Source: Salvator merianae (lineage: Eukaryota > Chordata > Lepidosauria > Squamata > Teiidae). Taken from it: a DNA stretch of 64,000 bases. Under the pieces are notes generated by a model. That model saw nothing but the letters and a program-made list of their open reading frames with translations. It was not told where the DNA came from and did no database searches. The stretch lies in assembly GCA_003586115.2 (NCBI GenBank), contig QVOM02000025.1, positions 48,286,444 through 48,350,443 of the forward strand. The letters run 5' to 3'. Position 1 is the first letter of the stretch. The number at the start of each line of letters is the position of its first letter. Both the position numbers and the translations under genes were made by a program. Shown here piece after piece: positions 45,800 to 56,609 of the stretch.

Positions 45800-46050
45800 C
45801 AGAGATGTGTCAAACTGGTTTGATTGGTTTGCAGTTGGCAACAAACTTGGGTGTTCACATGTGAACTTAACCATACTGTTTGTAAAACCTGGTTCAAACT
45901 GAACCTGACCCACAGGTTGGTCTAAAGAACCAAGTGAACCAAGGTGACTCACTATGGTTCACTAGACTCACATGCAAACTGATCCACCCTGTTAAAAAAA
46001 AAAAAAGAAGAAGAAAGCCAAACCACTAAATTGAAGTTTGTACACTAACT
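45800..46050. mobile_element. Eroded hAT MITE
   Basis: Begins CAGAGATGTGTCAAACTGG and ends near CCACTAAATTGAAGTTTGTA. Both ends and the internal GAACCAAG.GAACCAAGG stretch parallel the element at 1203-1542. Flanking octamers are no longer recognisable. Confidence 0.55.
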
Positions 46051-46211
46051 TTGAAGGCTGTTTTTTCAGACCTACTCTAGTGCACCAAACACATCAGCAA
46101 TGGGCCAATTGTTGGCAGGGATGTGTATTGTCTTGAATGGGAAGTCAATTGTGTGGACCAGAACAGCTATGGTATGTCTGCATTGTTGCTAAGCTTAGCC
46201 TTGGACAATTG

Positions 46212-47017
46212 TGGCCTGTTTTGAACTTATGCTAGCAAGCATCAAGCATGCTTGCTAGTAAAATGCATCCACACCTTGGGCCTTTCTGCACTTGGCTTTA
46301 TTCTGGACTATATACCAAAATAGGGACCTGATATTCACATGTGAGTGCGGCCCCAAGTCGGGTCTACCATTGTTCATAGTAGCATGCAGATGGCAGATCC
46401 CTATTCCAAGATATAATCTGGAATAAGGCCAAGTGCAGAAAGGACCCTTGTGGAGGCCCAAGCAGCCAGGAGCAGGCTACAACTGCTTCTAATTATGGAT
46501 ACCTATGGAACACTAATTAATGTTCCACAACCTTACCAGGAGGTGATAGTCACTGCCTGGTAAGGTGCATTTGCACCTACCTGGTGGTTAAGCTTCCAAG
46601 CCAGTGTAATGCATTGATCACACATGCACAATTGGGCCACACGATGCCCCAATCGGGCTGCACCAGATTCTTGCCATGGCAGTTGCTAGGAAGTGTTCAG
46701 CCACAGCCATGGTGACTGGCAGGCCCACACAGCACACAGCCTGATTAGCTGATCATGCCTGCACAATTGACTGATTGCATCAGCGCAATCAGGCCTGCAT
46801 GATCGGGCCGCACAATGCCCCAATCAGGCCCGGGCCTGATCCTCACCATGGCAGCAGCCAGATGCTTCCCAACCATTACCATGGTGATGACTGGGCACAA
46901 CTACTGGCATTCACACTACTAATTCCAGTAGCCTGCTTCAAGTAAGTAAGGGCCCCGCAGTGCCAACAGTGTCTGCATGCATGGTCAATTATCCCATTCT
47001 AAGGTATGAAAATGCCC
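46212..47017. mobile_element. Family-A MITE carrying a nested family-B MITE
   Basis: The outer ends are GGCCTGTTTTGAACTTATGC and CTAAGGTATGAAAATGCCC. Family-A blocks (GCTAGCAAGCATC, GCATCCACACC…TTGTGGAGGCCC, TTACCAGGAGGTGATAG, ACCATGGCAG) are in order. A family-B element interrupts it at 46278-46446. The middle has been lengthened by repeats of GATCGGGCC/TGATCATGCC type, as in the copy at 23708. Confidence 0.7.
46278..46446. mobile_element. Palindromic MITE, family B, copy 3 (nested)
   Basis: The ends are GGGCCTTTCTGCACTTGGC and GCCAAGTGCAGAAAGGACC, with CTT on both sides (46275-46277, 46447-46449). Removing it and one CTT restores the CCACACTTTGTGGAGG of other family-A copies, so it inserted into an existing family-A element. 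Confidence 0.88.
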
Positions 47018-47471
47018 ATGGTATCCCCATCCTGGAGATACAGATAGCACCTCACCTCTTATTTCAGAACAAAAATGCCAGGGATAGTTAGATTGTTCCA
47101 AGAGATATGAGCAGGGAAAGGGACTATCTGTACACAATCAGAACTTATAGATAATGATCCATAGTATAAGCCCATATGCATATTGGTTAGAAGTGTACCT
47201 GAAGCAAATGTGTATCCAAAGTGTATAAAAATCTGGTTTGGGTAGATTAAAACAAGACTTTCAATTAGAACTTCACTTTCCCCACACTGCGCCTTCTGGA
47301 AGTACTTCACAGAAGTCTCAAGTGTTTGCAGGGCTCAGAGCACTATCTTACAAAGATTTGGGTAAAAAAAAAAAAAAAAAAAATGGCCTATGACTAAGTA
47401 ATTGCAAAGTTCATTGCCTTTTGTTGCCCCTTACTGAACTCAGGGACTAATTTATAACATCCGCACACTTT
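47018..47471. other. Anonymous DNA
   Basis: No gene or element. A run of about 18 A lies at 47366-47383. Confidence 0.45.
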
Positions 47472-47651
47472 GGTTCTTTCTGCACTTGACTTTATTCTGG
47501 ACTATATTCCAGAATAGGGACCTGCTATCCACATGCTAGTGCAGATTATAGCAGGCTCCAGGTGGGACCTGCCATAGTTCATAGTAACATGCAGATGGTA
47601 GATCCCTATTCCAAGATATAATCTGGAATAAAGTCAAGTGCAGAAAAGGCC
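47472..47651. mobile_element. Palindromic MITE, family B, copy 4
   Basis: The ends are GGTTCTTTCTGCACTTGAC and GTCAAGTGCAGAAAAGGCC, flanked by TTT on both sides (47469-47471, 47652-47654). The body is self-complementary like the other 180-bp copies. Confidence 0.85.
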
Positions 47652-48364
47652 TTTGTCTCATCTGTCTTCACCAATTTGCTGGCTGGTGAAAATATCACTC
47701 ACCATCCTGTTTAGTTTTCTCTAGTAGGTAATTATTGCTGAAATCTGAATTAGCTCTCCTACCAGCCCTTTGTGGGAGTTGGGGAAGCCACAGGTTTCCT
47801 GGCAACAGTCTGGATAGTAAATGTTTGGCATGAATATAAATTCAAATTGTGGACTTGGGCCACTTTCTACTTACCTGGCAAGACAGTTCCCTAATTGGTT
47901 CATGGGAGAAGCAGCATAACCTGCTGCTAAAAAAGAGTTCTACATGTCATCATTTTGACGTATAAAGGCATCATTTTCAGTGGCAGCTGGGAATGTTCAG
48001 GGAGAGAGATCACATCCTGGAAGTATGGTGTCTCTAATGGCAATGGTGCCTGGAAGCACAGTGGAAGTGGGTGCTTTGCCAGGTGCTTTCAACGGTAAGT
48101 AGAGATGTGTTCTTGCTCAGGACTCATGATGACTATATTCACCCACCTATGTTAGGAGTTCATGATTCTTGTGTAACAGGTATGTAGGAGGTCTGCTACA
48201 ATATGCTTTGGCAAGTGGACTTTACATTCCATCTTTCATTTTTCAGACCCCTTTTCTTTTTTCAAAATCCTTTTTTCCAGTGGACGAAGTGAGGGTGCTC
48301 CTTGCATCTGGTGAGTGGCAGCAAGAGGCAATCAAATGATTTTTTTAGATCCCACTATAGCAAT
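47652..48364. other. Anonymous DNA, possible inverted-repeat element
   Basis: GGGCCACTTTCTACTTACC at 47868 and GCTTTCAACGGTAAGTAGA at 48087-48105 look like partial inverted repeats of a small unclassified element. Otherwise nothing is recognised. Confidence 0.35.
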
Positions 48365-50000
48365 ATTAGCCATAATCCTAAGGCCATAGAGTGCTGTGGC
48401 ACCAAAGGCAGGGCTCCACCAAGGCACAGACTCCTCTGGACCACAAAAATGGGCATTGGCATGATGAATGAAATTGACACAAGAGAGCTGGATCTCTGTA
48501 TTAGACCAGAATCCATTGTGCTCACGGGTATCCATGCCAGAAAAGGCAAGTCTGAGTTAAAATTACAAGAAAGTATTGCATAATATTCTGCACTTCTGCT
48601 AATGCAAAGAGGCTTAGGAAAAAAAATGCAGAAGAGCAAGAATTGGCTTGGGAGGTTATTCCAATCAAATGATTTGGAGACAATTTATATGATCTTTACA
48701 GAATTAGCAAGATAACACTAAAAGCTATTTGGCATGCCATATCAAACCTACTGTTAGCAACATGCCTGGATCAACAACTGGTAGCAGTATTGAAATCTAG
48801 TTGGGAACTAGTTCCACTAGGGATTGGTCTTTGTCCAAGGTAAAGGTCACCCATTTAAACCCATCAACAAAGTTCTGAGAGATGTTCCTCCAACTGAGCA
48901 TATTCACTCAGGTGGAACTACCAAATAAGGACACCAGATACACAAGAACTACATCACTTGCCCCTTGCCCTCCATGTTTTTCCCTCCAGAGCTTACCCAT
49001 TGTCTTTCATTAACACAACTTCTAGTCCCCTGGGTAGAATCCATGATTAGAGACAGCCCCCATTATCCAAATGTGCATACAGTGTGAACCAGGAGTAGCC
49101 AGATGTGGACTCTGTCATCACTTACTATCTCCATGATATGCTGCTGTCACTTTTAAGCTACTGCTGCTGTGCTACCACAAGAAGATACTTTGTTCCACTC
49201 TGCTTTGCCTGCCTGCTGTCTTGTTGCTCCAGCTCAAAGCAGCTCTGCTCACCTGGACTCTGATCTGTGTTTTGGCTAAGGCACAGAGTCAAAGAACTAC
49301 TCTGTGTTACTGTTTACTGCAGACCTGCACATTCCTGGAGCTCAGCAGCTCTGAAAACTGTACCAGACTTTAGAGCTTCATTGTTAGCAGCAAATCCACG
49401 ATCTCAAACTCCCTTTGCCCCTGAGGGTGAGAACTGGCTTTTATTGATCTAGCTAGTGTTTTCCCTTTTACTAGACTAGGCATATTTAGGGCAGTTTCCC
49501 CCTTCTTTTCACTCCTACCAACTCCTTTCAAGGGCAACCTATCAAATTTGTCTTCACTTGACCTCTCCATTAATCATCATCATCATCATCATCATCATCA
49601 TTATCATAACAATAACAACAACAACAATAGTAACCTCTCACTATTAGGGAGACTTTTACGCTATTTTACCCCTTGCACTCGCTCAGTATGCTGCAAGGAG
49701 GGAGAGCTCTATCTTTTACTATACAGAAACTGCACACTGCTCTGCAGCCTTAACAGTTCACCTGGTCAGCTGATTGCTTGTCAAAAGCTGTCATTTCTTT
49801 AATTTTACACTGTTTTAAAACTTTTGTTATTTTTAATAGTTTGTGTTCTGATTTGACCTGATCTTTGCTTAGAGGTATTTTTCTTGTCACCTGATCATTT
49901 TCCTAAGGAGATACCATGCTAAACTAGCATTTTTAAAGCCATAGCATAAACATATCATTTTGAGTTAGTTGTCTGGGTAAACTATCTTCCCCATTAAAGC
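48365..50000 (+). mobile_element. LTR-like interspersed repeat, copy 3
   Basis: Matches copies 1 and 2 from GCCATAATCCTAAGGCCATA through GATCTCTGTATTAGACCAG, GTTCCTCCAACTGAGCATA, CAAATCCACGATCTCAAAC and TTTTTCTTGTCACCTGATCA to GTCTGGGTAAACTATCTTCC. It has gained an (ATC)n(AAC)n insertion at 49570-49627 and lost the AATAAA present in the other two copies. No MITE interrupts it, so it serves as an empty-site control for the insertion at 28016. Confidence 0.6.
49570..49627 (+). repeat. (ATC)n(AAC)n compound microsatellite
   Basis: ATC units followed by AAC/AAT units, inside the third LTR-like copy and absent from the other two. Confidence 0.95.
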
Positions 50001-51063
50001 CCATATATCTAGTGCACTAAGAACTAGAACTTCAGAATTACTAAACAAATAGAGAGATTCATCTTTAGATCTGTGCACATGAACTAACAAAAGCATCAAA
50101 ATGCCATGTTGCTGTTCCTTAGTGGCAGATTTGTAGATACTATTAGCATTCACATGCCACCTGCCTAGTGTTAACAGAGTAATTCACACCAGTACTTTGT
50201 GCAATTAACTGGCAAGCAGTTAGCAGGAGCCTTTCTCCTTGAATAGCATGCCTTCATGTTCACCAAATCTTAAATAGTCTCACTGTTTCAGTCTTGTTCT
50301 CACTACTCCATATGACTAGCAGGTGTTTTAGTTTATTTCAGTGTCTGAGTCAAGAATTTTGTTCCTTGGAAAACTAAAGAAGAAAAAAAAGCAGAGGAAA
50401 GTTAGGCCAAAACTATTTTTCCTAAGGCACATTGAAAAGCTTCTTTCCTTCAACCTCAAAGTAGAACAAGCAACTGAGGAATGGCAGAAACATTACAGGT
50501 GATGTAACACTGTGCTTCCCAAGAACTGGTTTAACAACTGGTTTGATGTTTCAATGTTGTTGTTTATATTCATGTTCTGTTTTTTGAAAACACAGTTTTC
50601 TTTTCATTCCCTTTGATAAGGTCTCTTCTTCCATTATGTTGTCATGAAGGAAGCATCCAGATGGCTGTGATATCACCTGTCTCAGACATGGGAGGCTCTG
50701 GGTAGGAGGCTCCACCACAAAAGTGGGAGATGTGCTGGATTTCAGTCTCCAAATTTCTCACAGCTGTGGAATGAATCTTTCACACTTGTGAGTTATCCTT
50801 CCATGCAGTTTTTGCAACAGGGAAAACAAATTTGTTGGAATACATTCTCAAAGTGGCTTTTCCCACCTTACAGGTAGGACACATTCAGGCATAGATTTGA
50901 TGCTTATGCGGAAGCCCGTAGGGGACACTCAAGGAGCAGCCTCTATAGGTAATGTGGATGCAATCTACATTTTTAGATTCATTTTTATATTTACATCTTT
51001 CTGCATTTGTAGAAAAGGGTCACATTAAAAATACCAGAAACAAAGACCTAATAATGAAACAAA
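50001..51063. other. Anonymous DNA
   Basis: I see no gene. Stretches near 50641-50910 (GATATCACCTGTCTCAGACA, CCCACCTTACAGGTAGGACA) have the look of another worn DNA element but the ends are not clear. Confidence 0.35.
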
Positions 51064-51502
51064 GATCATTTTTGCACTTTCCACCATGGAATGGCTGAAT
51101 GCAACCATTCCAAGGTGGAACAGTCCCTGTGGTACAGCACCCATCCACACTGCAAGGCCCAAAACAACCAGAAATGAACTTCCAGCATTTGCAGTGTTGA
51201 TGTCTGGCTGTTCATCATGTCAGTGGCCACAGAAACATCCAACCACTGCCATGGTGACTGGGGTTGTAGCACATAACTATGCAGCCACAGCTGTGCCATG
51301 CCATGCCATGGCCTGCAGTGCTCACATCTGCTGTGTACTGGGAGCAGTACAGCTGCTCTCAGTCCAGCTGTAGACAATAATTTTGTTCTCCACAGCTAGT
51401 AGTGATTGGGAATGTCTGCAGATGCTCCTGATCATTAGGGCCTCCACAAAATGCAGATGCAGAGCATCCAATTGCTCACTAGTATTAAAGTGTGAATAGG
51501 TC
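51064..51502. mobile_element. Family-A MITE
   Basis: The ends are GATCATTTTTGCACTTTCCA and AAAGTGTGAATAGGTC. Between them lie the terminal hairpin CCATGGAATGG…CCATTCCAAGGTGG, CCAGCATTTGCAGTG, the ATCATGTCAGTGGCC and ACTGCCATGGTGACTGG pair, TGTTCTCCACAGCTAGTAGTG and CATTAGGGCCTCCACAAAA. It is not interrupted by family B, giving the empty form of the site filled at 62215. Confidence 0.78.
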
Positions 51503-51559
51503 TTTGAGTTTCCTTTTTTTGATAACAACATAGTATAGCTATCAGTATAGACAGTAGCT

Positions 51560-51901
51560 TAGGAATGTGCAAATTTCAATTTACATTTCACGATTTGTAC
51601 GAATTTTCATTTTTGCAATTTTTGCATCAAAATGAAAATGACTTTTTTCCACATTTACAGTTTTCAATCGAAAACGAAAAAGCCTACTTCTTATGCAAAA
51701 ACAAACTTCATTGATTGTTTTTCATTTTCACTATGTTTAAATAATGAAAAAAAGTATCTTCAATGGGAAAACACTGCAAAAATGTGAAAACAAATGTGAA
51801 CAATGCATTTTTGACAATGAAATTTGCTGATGAAGCGAAAATGCAGATTTTTGTTTTGAAAACTAATCAAAAAATGATTTTTTTGTGTGTGCACATCCCT
51901 A
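51560..51901. mobile_element. Non-autonomous hAT element, AT-rich subfamily
   Basis: The ends are TAGGAATGTGCAAATTTCAA and TGTGTGTGCACATCCCTA. Flanking octamers CAGTAGCT and CACTAGTT match at 6 of 8. The body is the same as at 45120 (AAAATGACTTTTTTC, GAAAACGAAAAAGCC, CTATGTTTAAA.ATGAAA). Confidence 0.82.
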
Positions 51902-52983
51902 CACTAGTTATATTCATTAAAGTATTCTGAACTCATAAAATTTGAAAGATATAAGGTGATTAAGGCTAGGTTTGCAATTACCTTGTAGGAATGGTCTCTA
52001 AAGATCATTTCTGGCTGATGAAGAACAGGAATGACTGGGGCCATTCATATGCTGAGCACTGCCACAGGCTCGTTCCTGTCCAGCTGTTCTAACAATGCAA
52101 CCTACAGGCCTTCCTGTTCTGTTCCTGATAAGACATCCTGACATCAGACATCCTACCCACCTCTCACCACAACTGAGTGAAGAGAGATCATGTTTGTTGT
52201 GTGGGGGCTGAGTGAGCCTTAAGGTTTATATCTTAACAAGTCCCCTGCTTCACACTGTGGAACAGCTTGTGGACAGCATTTAAGCTGTCCACAGCAGGTA
52301 AACCTCATGAACTGGTAGGGATGCCTTGGGGACAGTTGCAGCAGATCTCGGTGCAAATGTGAAACTTCCATGATCCATCTGGAACTGTCCCCCAGGTAAG
52401 TGAGAAAAGGCTCTAAGTCTCACCTGTCTTTCTCCGTTCATGATTACCTAATTATGACACCTAGAAGAAGCATTTGTCCTAACTGAATTATTCATCAATA
52501 TGGTGCTGCACTTTCCAAATGGTCTCACTTCAAAATAAAAGTGTGGAGCATCTTTCTTTCAATATTTTTTTATTCAATGCAAATTCCAATGCAATTTGAT
52601 GTCAAGTTAGCTAGAACTTCTACAAACTATATGCAATATAGCAGGTTCTATTAACTCTGGTCCCCATCATGTTTGCAAACCCAATATGATCCTTTATTTC
52701 CCCTTAAATTATAATGCTTCCCAAGAGCAAAGCTCTTTGCCCCCTTCAACTGAATGATCATTCACTATGCAATTGTTACCAACACTGGTGTGTAAAGTAC
52801 TTCAAACTTTTTAAAAAGGCTTTTGTATGAGCTCAGAAATAGGTTTAAATAGAACGTTTTGAATGCTTTGAAAGTTTTAAGGACTGCCTGCAGACAGCAA
52901 GAGGAAAATGTGTGATCTTTTTTGGATCTTGCAATTGCTTCTTGCTATCCCTGCCAGATGACAGGACAACATTGTGGGGCAAG
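51902..52983. other. Anonymous DNA
   Basis: No gene. The region 52020-52440 has dispersed short inverted repeats such as AACAGCTTGTGGACAGC / GCTGTCCACAG and may be another old DNA element, not classifiable by eye. Confidence 0.35.
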
Positions 52984-53336
52984 CAGCGGCGTAGCTACAT
53001 GTTCCGCCACCCGGGGCGGACCAAACGGCGGCAGCCGAGCAGGGCGCCCCGCCCTGCAGGACGCCCCGCCCTGCAGCTGCCTACTCCCGCTGCCGCCATG
53101 ATGATGGCCGTGCGCGCGCACGCCAGCCGGCACAGTGAACGAGCGGCGAGCGAGCGGCGGGCGGGGCAAGTGAGCGGTGGGCGGGGCGAGGGAGCGGCGG
53201 ACGTGCCGGTGAAGCCGACTAAAGGCAAACCGGCGGCCGGGCGGGCGGGAGGGCCCAACTCAAAGGCGGACACCGCCCCCAACAAGGCGCCGCCCGGTGC
53301 GAACCGCCCTCCGCGCCCCCCCTTGCTACGCCAGTG
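52984..53336 (+). mobile_element. GC-rich non-autonomous hAT element, full-length copy 2
   Basis: The ends are CAGCGGCGTAGCTACATG and CTTGCTACGCCAGTG, flanked by the identical octamer GGGGCAAG at 52976-52983 and 53337-53344. It is 353 bp long and highly similar to 3269-3614, differing mainly in the number of GCGAGCGAG-like units. It is CpG-rich in a CpG-poor region, which suggests recent insertion or local protection from methylation decay. A long plus-strand frame (from 52912) crosses it but runs out into unrelated flanks and is not a gene. Confidence 0.94.
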
Positions 53337-53344
53337 GGGGCAAG

Positions 53345-54789
53345 CACAGGCACTTACCTATCTGGATGCTTGCTCTCATGATGGTGAGGCTGCTACTTCC
53401 AAATATTCAATGATGCAATCACACATGTGCGGTCAGCATTTTTGTTCCAGTTTTGGTGCTGCTGATGTGCAGGGGCCATTTTCTTCAAAGCCCATGTCAA
53501 ACTCAAGCATCCAGACAGGTATGTTGCATTGCTATTATGGGAAAATTTGGGTGGAAAGTTGATTTTACTGGAATAGCAATACCAGATGATATCAGGCCTA
53601 TATTTCAGGGTTATGCTAGAATTGCCACAGGGACCTGTGCAATCCCAACATAGTCCTTGGATAATCCTACATTTAGGTTTGTCTAGATGTCTTTTCTTTT
53701 TCTTTTCTTTTTTTCTGTTTCTCTTTTTCCCCCCTTCAAAATATGCTTCCAAATTGTTTTTGAATCTGCTCAAGAGAAACTCTATAATGTTAGGGTGTGT
53801 CACAAGGGTCTGTAACTGGAATTATATTCAAGACAGAATTCTTGCTACTTGTCACTTAATTCATGAAACAGCTGGCCAGTCTGGTGTTTTTAACTAAAAA
53901 AAAAAAAAAAAAAAAGTCTAAAAACAATGTTTTCCATAGGAGTCAATGGAGTTTCGGAAACAAATGTCTTTCATGGATTAGGTGGTCACTAGCATGCATC
54001 ATGCCATACTACCTATTCTTCTTGGTGGTTGCGTGAGGTACTCTGACCCCCTATTCATACCTGCTTCTAATATCCCATGCCAGGAAACACCACCCTAGCT
54101 TGCGATGCACAACCTATCCCAGGATGGGATGGGTTGCTGCTCCCATGGGCAGAACCATCCACATTGGAATGATCCATCTCATGCCAGACCATTTCCACTA
54201 ACTCTGAATGCAGTACCAACTTCGGAGCTGGTGCTGGAGCCTATGAAGGTCAGGAATGAAAGATCCTGCTGTTCAGAGTCCCTTGGGACTGTTTTAGCAG
54301 TGAAAGCTGCTGTGCCACCAAAATGGACATCATGCATGTTAGGACAGGAGCTGTATGCCTTCTGCACATGGCCAAGGCCCTTGCACACTGATAGAACTTG
54401 ATGTTGAGGTCTACTGGTGAATCAGGCTAGAGTGTTATTTTGGGCACCCTAGTCTGGTTTATGCTATGTCCTGTGTGAATATATCATGCTAGAAGTTGGC
54501 TGGGCCTCCCTTATTCCACACTAGTGTAAGGAAGGAAGACCCCTAGACCCTTTCTTAGCTTGGAACAATGCCCCATATGGAAAAGAACTGAGTTTGATAA
54601 TACTTTTAAAAATTAAGTGCACAGTTATTTTCAATTGTTTTTAAGAATCAGGCAAAGTCTATCAGGCTTCCAAGATGTTTCCCAAACACTTGCATCAGCT
54701 TTATATAGACAATTTGAAGCTGCATGTGAAGTCAAAATGTTAAATAGAATTGCCAATTAATACAGTCCAAATATATAGCAATGTTACTG
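53345..54789. other. Anonymous DNA with a low-copy repeat
   Basis: No gene. A long T/C tract is at about 53690-53733 and poly(A) at 53897-53915. The block 54395-54470 is related to 37185-37300. Confidence 0.4.
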
Positions 54790-55290
54790 CAATGGAATTT
54801 GAAGTAGACAAATATGCAACGGTGGTAATAAAACAGGGAAAAAATGGTAAATATAGAAGGAATCAAGATGCTGAATGAAAAAGACATAAAGAGTCTCATG
54901 CCAAGCAAATGATATCGAGTATGAACAAGTTAAAATTAAGGTCAACAAGTAATACGTTCAGAGAGTCAGAAACATCCTTAAATCCAAAGTGAATGGTGGC
55001 AACCCCATCAATATAAAGGTTACCTCAATTATCAGATACAGTGCAGAAATTGTAGGCTGAACTCAAGTAGAGCTATATATGCTGGATCAGAAGACAAGGA
55101 AAAGAATGTGCCAAAATCATGCTCTATAATTCCATAGTGATGTTGACAGACCACACTGCCATGAAAAGGAAATGTTGTAGGCCAAACAGACATTTCAGAA
55201 AGAAAAAGAAGGATAATCAGAATATCATGTTTGATCAGGAAGAGCTGTAATAGAACTTCTTTAAGTGCATCAGAAGTGGAAATCCAATCA
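54790..55290 (+). mobile_element. R4/Dong-clade LINE fragment
   Basis: Shifted-frame translation gives MVNIEGIKMLNEKDIKSLM and then ILKSKVNGGNPINIKV, IIRYSAEIVG, TQVELYMLDQKTRKRM and TDHTAMKRK. These follow the R4-type RT C-terminal order (EGIELP.G..I, L.SKLNGGN, IRYSAGIVDWT, LDRKTRKLM). Stops and frameshifts show it is dead. The 5' and 3' ends are not defined. Confidence 0.65.
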
Positions 55291-56038
55291 CAAAAGCAGT
55301 TGGACCAGCAGACGACAATGGGCAAACAGGGAAAATTATAGAGGGCACAGGGACTTGTGCTTTTTAATTTATTAGGGTGAGATAGCAAAGTTTGCTGATG
55401 GCACTAAGGGTGAATTCAGATACATGCTTAGCAGTGCCCCCAAGGTGAATTAGGACAGACATGAAATATATTATGAAATATATTATGAAATATATAACAT
55501 GAAAATGTGCCCATTTTCCAGATGTGAAATGAGCATTCCTGAGATGACTCAACGTTCGGGCCAAATTTGGCAAGAGTCTCCTGTAGTCAATCCCAGCCTG
55601 GAAAAGGCTGCTAGGGATGTTCAGTCAGTCAGGACTCCATAAATTTGGCTAATGAGTGGCAATCATGGAAGGTGATGATGTGAGGTAAGAGACTTTTAGC
55701 TGTTTATTTTTAAAATTATGTGACACACTTATTTTTCTCTGTGTCTGCAGTTGGGGCACTCTTTGGTAAAGGGACACTCCAAAACAGTCCTGTGTGATCA
55801 CACCCTAAATTATTCAGTCATACAAATTGAAAGAGATTCAAAATTGCTCCAGAGGGACATCTTGATATTGGGTAAGTGGGCAATGAGGTGACAAATGTAC
55901 TTCAAGCTTAATAAGTGCAAATGATGCATATTGGAGCAAAGAACCATAATACCTATAAAATGATGAGGGCTAATCTTTCTGTTACAGATCAGGAGTGTGG
56001 CCTGAGTGTTCTGACGGACAGCTAGTGATTAGAAAATA

Positions 56039-56465
56039 AGGGCCTGTTTGGTGCTAGTGAGCATCTGGACATTCACTAGCAAAATGAATCCACACTTTGT
56101 GGATGCCCCACTGTTCAGGAGCATCCACAACTGTACTGGAACAGTTGGACTGCTCCCAGTCAGCAGCATTTGTACCTGCTTCTGGGTGTGAAAGCTGTAG
56201 GACATGGCATGACACAACTGTGGCTATACAGTTGCATAGTGTGGTGTGGTTGTAGCTATGTAGTCATGTGTCACATCCCCAGTCACCATGGCAGTGGCCA
56301 GATGTTTCCACAGCTGTTGTCATGGTGGACAGGGCATCATTCACACTGAGAGTACTGGAAGCCTGGTTCTGGGATCGCAGTGAGGATGACTACCACACCA
56401 CAGTGTCTGTTCTAGCACATAATGGTATAATTATACCATTCTAAGCTGGCAAGTGTGAAGAAACC
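56039..56465. mobile_element. Family-A MITE inside the LINE
   Basis: The left end is AGGGCCTGTTTGGTGCTAG and the right end AAGTGTGAAGAAACC, with ATA on both sides (56036-56038, 56466-56468; an equivalent TAA reading is shifted by one). LINE sequence precedes and follows it. Internal blocks CACCATGGCAGTGGCC, ACTGGAACAGTTGGACTGC and TTATACCATTCTAAG agree with family A. Confidence 0.8.
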
Positions 56466-56609
56466 ATAAGTCAGCAAGCATTATTGTGCCTATTTTTCAA
56501 TCTATGGTAAGGCCACATGTGGAATAGTGTGTGCACTTCTGGTTCCCACCCTTCAGAAAGGATATTATGGAACTGGAAAAAGAAAAGAAAACCAGAATGA
56601 TGAAGGGAC

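Noticed and set aside
3269..53336. CpG-rich stretches as promoter CpG islands of host genes
   Set aside because: Both coincide exactly with transposon copies bounded by target duplications, and no exon lies nearby.
52912..53562. 216-codon plus-strand frame, the longest open plus-strand frame in the window
   Set aside because: Starts in anonymous DNA, crosses the GC-rich hAT copy and ends in anonymous DNA. The equivalent frame at 3284 differs in its flanks, so it is not one protein.
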